Assembly: GCA_024681275.1 (NCBI GenBank)
Contig: JAILBD010000024.1
Coordinates: forward strand, 1 to 14,971
Source of the DNA: Erysipelotrichaceae bacterium
GTDB lineage: Bacteria > Bacillota_I > Bacilli_A > Erysipelotrichales > Erysipelotrichaceae
DNA length: 14,971 nucleotides
Reading direction: 5' to 3'
Positions 1-6,849 of the stretch are shown piece by piece; the stretch's first letter is position 1; each line of letters starts with the position of its first letter. A program made the translations under genes and the position numbers. The notes beneath the pieces were generated by a model. That model made no database searches. It was not told where the DNA came from and worked only from the letters and a program-made list of their open reading frames with translations.

Positions 1-582
1 CCTCTGGAGACCCGTTTCAACATTTCGGCTTACGGCTGTCTTGGCTATGAACTCGACCTGAGCCTGCTTTCTCCTTTGGACAAAGCGGAGATCGTCAGAC
101 AGATCGAATACTACAAGAAGCACAGACAGACTTTCCAGTATGGCACCTTCTATCGCTTTGACAAGGAAGAGAAATATGAGATGTTCGAGGTCCTGGGTGA
201 AGAGGAAGCGATCGTTTCCAAATTCAGAAGGATCGTCAATGCCGTTCCGACTTACGATAAACTCTGCGCATACGGTCTGAATGAGGAAGAGATCTATCAG
301 ATCGAGTCCAAACCATATCTGCACAATCTGAAGATGTTTGGCAATCTGGTCAACTTCATCACGCCGGTCAAGATCAACAGCGAAGGCAAACTGATGGACA
401 CCATCAGTAAGCTCAAAGGACTGGAAGCCTCCTTCCAGGAATACAGCGCTTCCGGTTCCGCTTTGAAAGAGGGGGTCTGTCTGAATCCGCTCTTCCTGGG
501 AAGCGGCTACAACAAAGATATCAGGATCCCTCTGGATTACGGTTCCGATATGTATGAGATCAGAGAAAAGAAAGGAAAATAG
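1..582 (+). CDS. Alpha-galactosidase, GH36 family, C-terminal part
   Basis: This is the last 193 codons of a gene that begins before the window; the reading frame is open from base 1. The opening residues (LETRFNISAYGCLGYELDLS) and the later EYYKKHRQTFQYGTFYRF resemble the segment of GH36 alpha-galactosidases (RafA/AgaR type) where the barrel passes into the C-terminal beta-sandwich. Such enzymes release terminal alpha-galactose from melibiose, raffinose and similar sugars, usually in the cytoplasm. The catalytic aspartates lie upstream and cannot be checked here. The stop (580-582) is three bases before the start of a sugar symporter gene, so the two are almost certainly one operon for uptake and cleavage of galactosides. 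Family assignment is from remembered motifs; the exact substrate is inferred. Confidence 0.85.
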   Translation, partial: PLETRFNISAYGCLGYELDLSLLSPLDKAEIVRQIEYYKKHRQTFQYGTFYRFDKEEKYEMFEVLGEEEAIVSKFRRIVNAVPTYDKLCAYGLNEEEIYQIESKPYLHNLKMFGNLVNFITPVKINSEGKLMDTISKLKGLEASFQEYSASGSALKEGVCLNPLFLGSGYNKDIRIPLDYGSDMYEIREKKGK

Positions 583-585
583 AAA

Positions 586-1944
586 ATGAGTCAGGAAAAG
601 AAGAACAAGTATTTCTTTGGATTGGGCACGATCGGCAGAGACATGTTCTATGCTTTCGAATCCAATGCCATCATCTACTTCCTATCCAACATCCTCGAAC
701 TGCCTCTTTCAACTTTCGCCATGGTCTCGCTGGTCCTGACGATCCTGAGAGTCTTCGACGCCCTGAACGACCCGATCACCGGTCTGATCATCGACAACGT
801 CCGTTCGCCATGGGGCAAGTATAAACCGCCTATGCTGATAGGCTGTCTACTGGCTGTGGTCTTTTATCTGATCATGTTTGCCGACTTCGGTTTCACCGAT
901 CTTTGTTTCGTTCTCATATTCGGCGCCGCCTACCTGCTTTGGGACATCACTTACGGCATCAACGACATCGCCTACTGGTCTATGATGACTTCACTTTCCC
1001 TCGATCAGAAAGAAAGGGAAAACATCGGCGCCTTCGCCAGGATCTGCGCGAATGTCGGCATGTTCATCGTGATGATCGGCTATCCAACATTTACCACCAT
1101 GCTCGGCGGCGGGAAGAAGGGATACTTCCTGCTGGCCGTGATCTGCAGCGCCATGATGATCTTCTTCCAGCTCTTCACTGTGATCGGTGTCAAAGAAAAC
1201 AAGGAACAGTTCGTTGAAGAAGAAAAGACATCCCTTAAGGACATGTTCTCTGTCCTGTTCAGAAACGATCAGCTGATGTGGGTGACTCTGTCCATGGCTC
1301 TGTTCACAGTCGGATATGTCTCCACGACCAGTTTTGCCTTGTATTATATGCAGTACATCTTTGGCGACATCGACAAGTATGCCATCCTGGCTGCAGCCTG
1401 TGGTGTGGCGCAGCTGGCGGCTTTGGTCATCTTTCCGTTCGTCTCCAAAAACTTCACAAGAAAGACGCTGTATGGCATCTCCACTGCGATCGTCGTCATT
1501 GGCTACTTCATTTTCTTCTTTGCGGACCACTCGCTGCTGCTGATCGCGATCGCGGCTGTCATCATCTTCATCGGTGAAGCCTTCATTCAGCTGCTCATGC
1601 TGATGTTCCTGGCGGACACGATCGAGTACGGTCAATGGAAACTGGGAAAGAGGAACGATTCCATCACGTTCTCCATCCAGCCTTTGATCAACAAGATCGG
1701 CGGTGCCTTCGCGACCGGTATCGTTTCCCTGACACTGATCCTGACCGGTATCAAGCAGGGGGACGTCGCTGCTGAAGCGATCGACAGCACAGGAAAACTC
1801 ATATTCAAGGCTTCCATGCTGATCCTGCCGCTGATACTGATCGCCATAGGATATTTCGTCTATGTCAAAAAATTCGAACTGGATGAAGAGAGATATAAAA
1901 AGATCGTAAATGAACTAAAAGAAAGAGGAGATATCAGGAATTGA
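586..1944 (+). CDS. GPH-family sugar:cation symporter (MelB-like MFS transporter)
   Basis: This 452-residue, very hydrophobic protein has about twelve membrane segments, the normal size for glycoside-pentoside-hexuronide:cation symporters. Near residues 50-80 it carries the family signature (RVFDALNDPITGLIIDN followed by a WGKYKPP loop), whose aspartates in MelB belong to the cation-binding region. The central cytoplasmic loop (about residues 200-225) is charged, and the C-terminus ends in a lysine/glutamate-rich tail. The start at 586 follows an AAAGGA-type ribosome site inside the end of the preceding alpha-galactosidase gene, with only three bases between stop and start. The protein probably imports an alpha-galactoside such as melibiose with Na+ or H+. 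The sugar is inferred from the neighbour, not from the protein itself. Confidence 0.88.
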   Translation: MSQEKKNKYFFGLGTIGRDMFYAFESNAIIYFLSNILELPLSTFAMVSLVLTILRVFDALNDPITGLIIDNVRSPWGKYKPPMLIGCLLAVVFYLIMFADFGFTDLCFVLIFGAAYLLWDITYGINDIAYWSMMTSLSLDQKERENIGAFARICANVGMFIVMIGYPTFTTMLGGGKKGYFLLAVICSAMMIFFQLFTVIGVKENKEQFVEEEKTSLKDMFSVLFRNDQLMWVTLSMALFTVGYVSTTSFALYYMQYIFGDIDKYAILAAACGVAQLAALVIFPFVSKNFTRKTLYGISTAIVVIGYFIFFFADHSLLLIAIAAVIIFIGEAFIQLLMLMFLADTIEYGQWKLGKRNDSITFSIQPLINKIGGAFATGIVSLTLILTGIKQGDVAAEAIDSTGKLIFKASMLILPLILIAIGYFVYVKKFELDEERYKKIVNELKERGDIRN

Positions 1945-1956
1945 TCTCCTCTTTTT
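1921..1956. terminator. Bidirectional intrinsic terminator between converging genes
   Basis: Bases 1922-1932 pair without mismatch with 1944-1954 (11 bp) around an 11-base loop, followed by a T run at 1952-1956. On the minus strand the same hairpin is followed by CTTTCTTTTAG. The symporter stop codon (1942-1944) lies at the loop/stem border and the Nudix stop codon (1957-1959) directly follows, so one structure serves both converging transcripts. Confidence 0.85.
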
Positions 1957-2409
1957 CTACACGATCTTCGATCTCCATTTTCCATCTTTTTCGTAATAGA
2001 TGATCTCACTGAGATCCTCAGAAGTCATCACTTTATAGATCCTTTTGAGGTCCAGGGACAGTTTGTATTTATCCAGATCGTTTTTATTGATCCAGAAGAC
2101 TTCTCCTTCTTCGGAAGAGCGCAGTTTCCCGGAGAACTTGTCTGTCTTGTAGTAAAACATCAGGTACCTGTCTTCTTCCTTCGTCTTGAATTCCTCGATC
2201 CCGCACAGGATCGGCTTGCGGATCGTGAGTCCGGTCTCTTCTCTGACCTCCCGGATGACAGAGGCATTGAAATCCTCATTTTCTTCTATGTGTCCTCCTG
2301 GAAAAGTCAGTCCCGGCCAGTCCTTTTTCTTGCGGTCGACCACAAGGATCTGATCATCCTTATAGACGAGACAGATGTTCGTCAATATACAGTTGTGGAT
2401 CTTTTTCAT
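1957..2409 (-). CDS. Nudix hydrolase (MutT-like)
   Basis: This 150-residue protein contains a complete canonical Nudix box at residues 39-61 (G-x5-E-x7-REVREETGL), which binds the divalent metal and positions the diphosphate for hydrolysis. The flanking elements (LVVDRKKKDWPGLTFPGG before, and an EEFKTKEEDRYLMFYYKTD strand after) fit MutT/NUDT1-like proteins that hydrolyse nucleoside triphosphates, possibly 8-oxo-dGTP. Substrate cannot be read from sequence. The gene is divergent from dnaA and sits where rpmH normally lies in Firmicutes. Start codon: ATG at 2409-2407 (minus strand). There is no Shine-Dalgarno match upstream; instead a TATAAT hexamer ends six bases before the ATG, so the mRNA may be leaderless. 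Confidence 0.9.
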   Translation of the reverse strand: MKKIHNCILTNICLVYKDDQILVVDRKKKDWPGLTFPGGHIEENEDFNASVIREVREETGLTIRKPILCGIEEFKTKEEDRYLMFYYKTDKFSGKLRSSEEGEVFWINKNDLDKYKLSLDLKRIYKVMTSEDLSEIIYYEKDGKWRSKIV

Positions 2410-2415
2410 ATCTTT

Positions 2416-2421
2416 ATTATA
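2416..2421 (-). promoter_or_regulatory. Candidate -10 element of the Nudix gene
   Basis: The minus strand reads TATAAT, then six bases, then the ATG. The predicted transcription start seven bases after the hexamer falls on the A of the start codon. No convincing -35 is visible at 17-18 bp, so this rests on the -10 and the missing ribosome site. Confidence 0.45.
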
Positions 2422-2442
2422 ATAGGAAAAGCTGTTTCGGAT

Positions 2443-2670
2443 TGTTGAAAACTTTATTTATTTTCATATTCCATCATGAATCGATACGAGATAGTACCAT
2501 TTTTGATTTCAAACATCAACAAAGAATAGTTTTCCACATTGTGTTGAAAAGTGGAAAAATATCAGAAATCCTTTAAAATAAGGGTTTTTCTATGTTTTAA
2601 TTTTAAAGACAGGGTTGTTGAAAGCAAGCAAAATTCAACATTTTTCAACAGTGGGGATCTTTGTTGAAAA
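2443..2670. repeat. Dispersed TTTTCAACA nonamer family
   Basis: Exact copies lie at 2443-2451 (-), 2542-2550 (-), 2642-2650 (+) and 2662-2670 (-), and near-copies at 2616-2624 (-) and 4223-4231 (+). The motif differs by one base (C to A at position 6) from the TTTTCCACA box. The first three exact copies start 99 and 100 bp apart. They may be low-affinity DnaA sites or sites for another factor. Confidence 0.6.
2530..2538 (+). promoter_or_regulatory. DnaA box TTTTCCACA
   Basis: This is an exact nonamer in plus orientation, the only strong box in the half of the region nearer the Nudix gene. It is followed within four bases by TGTTGAAAA and AGTGGAAAA, forming a compact cluster at 2530-2558. Confidence 0.75.
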
Positions 2671-2701
2671 AGTTTTAACATTTTCTCCACAAAAAACAAA
2701 A

Positions 2702-2720
2702 TGTGGAAAAATGTGGAAAA
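2702..2720 (-). promoter_or_regulatory. Tandem pair of DnaA boxes, 10-bp spacing
   Basis: TGTGGAAAA occurs at 2702-2710 and again at 2712-2720, separated by one base, so both face the same side of the helix. A degenerate box (TTCTCCACA, 2683-2691) lies just before in the opposite orientation. Confidence 0.8.
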
Positions 2721-2764
2721 CTTGTTAAAACACCGTAATCAAGCCATTTCTGGTTTTACTGTCT

Positions 2765-2780
2765 TGTGGATTGTGGAAAA
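2765..2780 (-). promoter_or_regulatory. Overlapping DnaA boxes
   Basis: The stretch TGTGGATTGTGGAAAA holds an exact box at 2772-2780 and a partial one (TGTGGATTG) at 2765-2773 in the same orientation. Confidence 0.75.
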
Positions 2781-2797
2781 CTGCTCCTTTTTGTGAC

Positions 2798-2826
2798 TTA
2801 AAATTGTGGAAAAATCATGTTAAGAT
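2798..2826 (+). promoter_or_regulatory. Putative dnaA promoter containing a DnaA box
   Basis: An extended -10 (TG-T-TAAGAT, 2818-2826) lies 28 bp before the dnaA start; a weak -35 (TTAAAA, 2798-2803) is at 17-bp spacing. An exact DnaA box (TGTGGAAAA, 2805-2813, minus orientation) occupies the spacer, so DnaA bound there would block RNA polymerase. This supports autorepression, a known feature of dnaA genes. The leader would be about 21 bases with an AGGA ribosome site at 2843-2846. Confidence 0.6.
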
Positions 2827-2853
2827 GTTGTTACCTTTTATCAGGACTTCGCA

Positions 2854-4212
2854 ATGACGACTTTAGATTTTTATTTGAATGACAAATGGTCGCAGACCTT
2901 GACATATATTGCTGAATCCGGACAAATCGCTGAAAGTGTACAACCTTATTTTGATTCCAAACTCATATCTTTGGATGACAAAGAAGCTTTAGTGACTGTT
3001 CCGGCTTTTATTAATTATGCGATCATGTCTGATCATATCAATCTGATCGAAGATTGTCTGGAAGAGGTTTTAGGCAAAAAAGTCTCTGTCAAACTGGTAC
3101 AGCAGGATGATATTGACAGGAACAAGGTCCCTAAATTCAGTATCAACAGTGATTTTTTACTGCGAAAAGTCGATCCGAAACAGACTTTTGCCGATTTTGT
3201 CGTCGGACGTTCAAACGCCCAGGCTCAGGTCGCAGCAATGACTTGCGCATCAAATCTTGGCATCGTCTTCAATCCTTTATTTATATATGGAAATCCGGGA
3301 CTTGGAAAAACACATCTTCTCAATGCGATCGGCAATCACGTCAAATCACTTTATCCGGATAAAAAGATCGGTTTTGTGAGCGGTCTTGAATTTGTTGATG
3401 CTGTCAAAAAAGCATCTTTGGAAAACCGTTTCGATGATCTGAAGAAAGATTTTCAGAATCTGGATCTTCTTCTGATCGATGATATCCAGAATATCGCCGG
3501 AAAAGATAAGACGAATGAGACTTTCTTCACCATATATAACGAACTGATCAACAACCGCAAACAGATCTGTATCACTTCCGATCGCACACCCGGTGAGATC
3601 AGAGGCCTTTCAGATCGTCTGATCTCCCGTTTCAATCAGGGTCTCAACGTCAATATCGAGGCACCGGAATACGATACTTCCATCAATATCCTGAAAATGA
3701 AGATCACCAATTACCCGGGTTACAACAAATCTTCCATAGATGATATCGATGATGAGGTCTTCAATTATCTCGCAACAAACTTCTCCCAGGACGTCAGAAG
3801 TCTGGAAGGAGCGGTCAATAGATTGTTGTTCTATTCTGCAATGTTCCCAAATCCGGAGAACGGCAATCGCATCACCCTTAAACTAGCGATCGATGCCTTC
3901 AAAGATCAGATCAAGGACAACAAGAATGAATTAGCTATTTCAACGGTACGTAAGGCGGTATGTGATTACTACAACCTCACCAAACAACAGATCACATCCG
4001 CCAACCGTACCAAGAACATCTCGAATGCCCGTCAGATCGCGATGTATCTGTGCCGGAAGCTGCTGGATGCAACATATGATGATATTGGCAGGGAGTTCGG
4101 CGGCAGAGACCATTCCACAGTGATGAGTTCGATCGCCAGTGTTGAAAAGAAGATCAAGACCGATCCTCTTTATCTCAAAGCGATCAATGAGATCGAAAGC
4201 CGTATCAAGTAA
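2854..4212 (+). CDS. dnaA: Chromosomal replication initiator protein DnaA
   Basis: This 452-residue AAA+ ATPase binds origin boxes, oligomerises with ATP and opens oriC. Visible parts are a short N-terminal interaction domain (about 1-75), a linker, Walker A at 146-153 (GNPGLGKT), Walker B with D209-D210, an arginine-finger segment DRLISRF at 254-260, and the C-terminal helix-turn-helix domain with the signature GGRDHST from residue 416. The Walker A reads GNPGLGKT where most DnaA proteins have GGVGLGKT; the essential GKT is intact. The basic loop before the HTH (residues 382-394, SANRTKNISNARQ) differs from the common SKKRSR-type loop that contacts the first bases of the box, which may relate to the TTTTCCACA consensus here. 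An AGGA site lies seven bases before the ATG. DnaA boxes sit on both sides of the gene. Confidence 0.98.
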   Translation: MTTLDFYLNDKWSQTLTYIAESGQIAESVQPYFDSKLISLDDKEALVTVPAFINYAIMSDHINLIEDCLEEVLGKKVSVKLVQQDDIDRNKVPKFSINSDFLLRKVDPKQTFADFVVGRSNAQAQVAAMTCASNLGIVFNPLFIYGNPGLGKTHLLNAIGNHVKSLYPDKKIGFVSGLEFVDAVKKASLENRFDDLKKDFQNLDLLLIDDIQNIAGKDKTNETFFTIYNELINNRKQICITSDRTPGEIRGLSDRLISRFNQGLNVNIEAPEYDTSINILKMKITNYPGYNKSSIDDIDDEVFNYLATNFSQDVRSLEGAVNRLLFYSAMFPNPENGNRITLKLAIDAFKDQIKDNKNELAISTVRKAVCDYYNLTKQQITSANRTKNISNARQIAMYLCRKLLDATYDDIGREFGGRDHSTVMSSIASVEKKIKTDPLYLKAINEIESRIK

Positions 4213-4275
4213 TCGAACATCTGTTTCAACAGTAAAAATGATAAAATTGAAGTATAAATAAACGTTTTTCAAGAG

Positions 4276-4294
4276 TTTTCCACACTTTTCCACA
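4276..4294 (+). promoter_or_regulatory. Tandem DnaA boxes between dnaA and dnaN (downstream part of oriC)
   Basis: Two exact TTTTCCACA copies (4276-4284 and 4286-4294) repeat at 10-bp spacing and are followed by an AT-only-like tract (4297-4314) that could unwind. Boxes on both sides of dnaA match the bipartite origins known from Bacillus and other Firmicutes. No clean run of DnaA-trio triplets was recognised after them. Confidence 0.85.
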
Positions 4295-4304
4295 AGATTA
4301 TAAT
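4276..4304 (+). promoter_or_regulatory. Putative dnaN promoter overlapping the DnaA boxes
   Basis: A perfect TATAAT (4299-4304) lies 37 bp before the dnaN start. At 17-bp spacing the -35 position falls on the first DnaA box (TTTTCC). A start near 4311 gives a leader of about 30 bases carrying AAAGGAG. DnaA binding would cover the -35 and spacer, so it could repress or help fire this promoter. dnaA has no obvious terminator, so read-through is also likely. Confidence 0.55.
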
Positions 4305-4341
4305 GATTATATCTAAGAAAAGAATATAAAGGAGCCGTGTC

Positions 4342-5463
4342 ATGAATTTCAAGATCTCAAAGAAAGAATTCCTGGATGCTTTATCTCTTTCATCAAGAGC
4401 CATCTCTTCAACAACACCTCTGCCATCTCTTTCCGGCATCAGGATGGCTGCGCGGGCGGATGAACTGGAACTGATATCCTCTGATTCAAACATATCCATC
4501 AAGACCATCATTAAAAACAATGATAAGAACGCTCTTGTCATAGAAGAACAGGGAGAGCTGGTCCTTGAAGCGAGATACATCCTTGAGATCGTCAGAAAGA
4601 TCGACAGCGATTTCATCAATGTGGAAACGATCGATGGCACATTGGTCAAGATTTATGGCGGCAATTCCGAATTCAAAGTCAATGGTATGGAAGCTTTCGA
4701 ATATCCGGCTATCAATTTTGATATCAGAGAGAATCAGACCTTCAAAATGAAGACAGCCGCTTTCGGAGAACTGATCGATCAGACTTCCTTTGCATGTTCA
4801 GACAAAGAGACCAGACCGGTACTGACCGGTGTCAATCTGAAAGCTTATGGCGGGAAGCTGCATGCGAACGCGACTGATTCCTATCGTCTGGCATCCAAAA
4901 CGATCAGTCTGGACACGGACCTTGAATTCAACATCACTGTTCCTTCCAAATATCTGAATGAGATCTGCCATTCTTTCGTGAATGAAGAAGAGGTACTGGT
5001 CTCGATCGACAACCAGAAGATCTCTTTCGTTTTCGGCGATTCCATCATTCAGACCAGGCTTCTGGATGACGAATTCCCTGATACGGCAAGACTGATCCCT
5101 TCTTCATTCTCACAGAAGCTGACCGTGTCAGCCAGAGAACTAAGCAGGGCGGTCGATCGTACCTCTTTCATCAAGGCGGATGGAAAGAACACGATCAAAA
5201 TGAGCATCGATTCCGAGAAGATCGAGCTCACTTCCACCAACCAGGCGATGCTTTCATCTTTTGAAAGGATCAACGTCATTTCCTATGACGGTTCTCCATT
5301 GGAGATCTCCTGTTCAGGCAAATATCTGCAGGATGCTTTGAAAGCGGTCGATTGTGTTGTCGTCACGATCAATTTCAGCGGTGAGCTCAAACCGATGGTC
5401 GTCAAGAAGGAAGATGATGAGTCTCTGATCCAGCTGATCTCACCGGTCAGGACGTACCGATAA
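4342..5463 (+). CDS. dnaN: DNA polymerase III beta subunit (sliding clamp)
   Basis: At 373 residues this has the usual length of the bacterial beta clamp, which dimerises into a ring on DNA and tethers polymerases and repair proteins. It begins MNFKISKKEFLDALSLSSRA and ends with LKPMVVKKEDDESLIQLISPVR, the typical final strand with the ligand-binding edge. Three topologically similar domains of about 120 residues fit the length; ETRPVLTGVNL (about residue 155) and YRLASKTISL are recognisable domain-2 segments. A strong ribosome site, AAAGGAG (4328-4334), is seven bases before the ATG. The gene follows dnaA by 129 bp, with origin boxes between them, and ends at an intrinsic terminator, so it is not part of the recF-gyrBA transcript. 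Confidence 0.97.
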   Translation: MNFKISKKEFLDALSLSSRAISSTTPLPSLSGIRMAARADELELISSDSNISIKTIIKNNDKNALVIEEQGELVLEARYILEIVRKIDSDFINVETIDGTLVKIYGGNSEFKVNGMEAFEYPAINFDIRENQTFKMKTAAFGELIDQTSFACSDKETRPVLTGVNLKAYGGKLHANATDSYRLASKTISLDTDLEFNITVPSKYLNEICHSFVNEEEVLVSIDNQKISFVFGDSIIQTRLLDDEFPDTARLIPSSFSQKLTVSARELSRAVDRTSFIKADGKNTIKMSIDSEKIELTSTNQAMLSSFERINVISYDGSPLEISCSGKYLQDALKAVDCVVVTINFSGELKPMVVKKEDDESLIQLISPVRTYR

Positions 5464-5487
5464 AATTCAAAAATCAAAAATAAGCCT

Positions 5488-5521
5488 AAATAGATCCGTT
5501 ATACGACGGATTTATTTTTTT
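5488..5521 (+). terminator. Intrinsic terminator after dnaN
   Basis: Bases 5488-5499 pair with 5506-5517 (12 bp, one G-U) around a six-base loop, with GC-rich core ATCCGT/ACGGAT, and the T run reaches 5521. It ends the dnaA-dnaN transcript before the yaaA promoter. Confidence 0.85.
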
Positions 5522-5559
5522 ATTAGGTGTATATCACACTTTTTGATCAGCCTTAAAAA

Positions 5560-5588
5560 TGGCAAAAAAAGCCCAAAAATGCTATAAT
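5560..5588 (+). promoter_or_regulatory. Promoter of the yaaA-recF-gyrB-gyrA operon
   Basis: An extended -10, TG-C-TATAAT (5580-5588), ends ten bases before the yaaA ATG. The 17-bp spaced -35 (TGGCAA, 5560-5565) is poor, as is common with extended -10 promoters. Transcription would start near 5595, leaving a leader of only about four bases. The preceding terminator supports this being the operon's first promoter. Confidence 0.65.
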
Positions 5589-5598
5589 TTAATAGAAT

Positions 5599-5817
5599 AT
5601 GGCCATTCTGAAAAAAGTAAAGATCAAAGATGAATATGTGACACTGGGACAGTTCCTGAAACTCGCCGATATCATTGCTTCCGGCGGAGAAGCGAAGTTT
5701 TTCCTCAGAGAGAACAAAGTGATCATCAATAAAGAAGAAGATCAGCGCCGCGGACGCAAACTTTATGAAGGGGATATCGTTGAGATCGCCGGAAAGGTCT
5801 ATGAGATATGCCGGTAA
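5599..5817 (+). CDS. yaaA: S4-domain RNA-binding protein YaaA
   Basis: This 72-residue protein is essentially one S4 RNA-binding fold: VTLGQFLKLADIIASGGEAKFFLRENKVIINKE is the helix-turn-strand core, followed by RRGRKLYEGDIVEI. Small S4 proteins of this type sit between dnaN and recF throughout Firmicutes (yaaA, also called rlbA) and are thought to act on ribosomes or RNA; the precise role is unsettled. The ATG at 5599 has no Shine-Dalgarno sequence; the extended -10 lies just upstream, suggesting a near-leaderless start. Its last ten bases overlap the recF start (ATGCCGGTAA), implying translational coupling to recF. Confidence 0.93.
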   Translation: MAILKKVKIKDEYVTLGQFLKLADIIASGGEAKFFLRENKVIINKEEDQRRGRKLYEGDIVEIAGKVYEICR

Positions 5818-6848
5818 AGACGATCCGGGTCAATGATTTCCGCAACTACCGCCGGGCGTTTTTTGATTTTGATCCGCAGCTGAATATCATCATCGGAAAG
5901 AATGGTACCGGCAAGACGAATATCCTGGAAAGCATCATCGTCGTTTCCAACACCAAGTCATACCGCAGTTCCAATGACAGTGATCTGATCAGAAAAGGTG
6001 CGGAATTCGCCAGGATCACCCTGAATACCGAAAACAAGGAATATAAAGTCGTCATCAACAAAAAGAACAAATCCCTTTATATCGACGGGGATCTGATCAG
6101 AAAAACATCTGAATTCATCGGCAAAGTCAACGCTATTCTGTTCAAGCCTTCCGATCTGGAACTATTCACCCAATCACCAAGTGAAAGAAGAAAACTCCTG
6201 GATATCGAGATCTCTAAAGTATCCCGTTCTTACATCCAGGCACTTTTAAGATACAATTCACTCCTGAAAGACAAAAACAAACTACTGAAAGAACTGGAAA
6301 AGGATGAACTTCTTCTGAGTGTGATCAATGAATCCATGTCTCCGCTGATCAAGATCATCATTCAGGAAAGAGAGAATTTCTTTGCGGTCATCAATGAGTA
6401 CATCTCTGACATTTATTCTCTGATCTCGGACAAAGAATCAAAGATAGAAGTCGTCTACAAGAAATGCAGCGAGATCGAAGATGTCAATGAGATGATAGAA
6501 CGATCCAAAGAGAAAGATGATTACTATCACTACACGACCTACGGTCCTCATCATGATGACTACAGTTTCTACATGGATGGCTACGAACTGAACACCATCG
6601 CATCGCAGGGACAAAAAAGGATGGTCCTGATCGCATTCAAATTCGCATTGATGAAATACATCCAATATGCGACGAAGGAGACACCGATCGTGCTTCTGGA
6701 TGACATCCTTTCCGAACTGGACAAGGATAATCAGGAAAGACTTCTGAATATCATCCCTGATGACACGCAGATCATCATCACAAATACCGATATCAGAAAC
6801 CTTGATATCAAAAAACCATACAAACTGATCGAATTAAAGGAGGAATGA
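5808..6848 (+). CDS. recF: DNA replication and repair protein RecF
   Basis: RecF is an SMC/ABC-like ATPase that works with RecO and RecR to load RecA at gaps. The 346-residue protein has Walker A at 30-37 (GKNGTGKT), the ABC signature around 266-271 (SQGQKR) and Walker B at 293-299 (PIVLLDD), ending in the D-loop ILSELD. The middle (about 155-250) is lysine/glutamate-rich, the coiled-coil-like lobe, and is slightly shorter than in many RecF proteins (usually about 360-370 residues). The start overlaps yaaA by ten bases; a GGAAAGG sequence about eleven bases upstream is a weak ribosome site, so coupling probably matters. The stop is one base before gyrB. Confidence 0.96.
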   Translation: MPVKTIRVNDFRNYRRAFFDFDPQLNIIIGKNGTGKTNILESIIVVSNTKSYRSSNDSDLIRKGAEFARITLNTENKEYKVVINKKNKSLYIDGDLIRKTSEFIGKVNAILFKPSDLELFTQSPSERRKLLDIEISKVSRSYIQALLRYNSLLKDKNKLLKELEKDELLLSVINESMSPLIKIIIQERENFFAVINEYISDIYSLISDKESKIEVVYKKCSEIEDVNEMIERSKEKDDYYHYTTYGPHHDDYSFYMDGYELNTIASQGQKRMVLIAFKFALMKYIQYATKETPIVLLDDILSELDKDNQERLLNIIPDDTQIIITNTDIRNLDIKKPYKLIELKEE

Positions 6849-6849
6849 G

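Larger units (their letters stand above)
2440..2853. other. oriC: oriC, upstream part (dnaA 5' intergenic region)
   Basis: This gene-free stretch between the divergent Nudix and dnaA genes is AT-rich and dense with DnaA-box-like nonamers. Five exact TTTTCCACA copies (either strand) and four exact TTTTCAACA copies are present, plus one-mismatch variants such as AGTGGAAAA at 2550-2558. Most strong boxes are in the half nearest dnaA and point the same way (minus strand). Very AT-rich segments at 2451-2470 and 2571-2609 are candidates for duplex opening. Clustered boxes next to dnaA are the established hallmark of a bacterial origin. The exact unwinding site is not identifiable by eye. Confidence 0.9.

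Noticed and set aside
991..1635. A 214-codon open frame antisense to the sugar symporter
   Set aside because: Its composition (H, D, E, Q runs) is the reverse image of hydrophobic codons; no supporting signals.
2410..2853. CRISPR-like repeats in the origin region
   Set aside because: The repeats are 9-base boxes in both orientations with irregular spacing, not direct repeats with uniform spacers.
4296..4320. DnaA-trio array after the dnaN-side boxes
   Set aside because: The AT-rich tract has scattered matching triplets but no continuous run in register, so I only note it as a candidate unwinding region.
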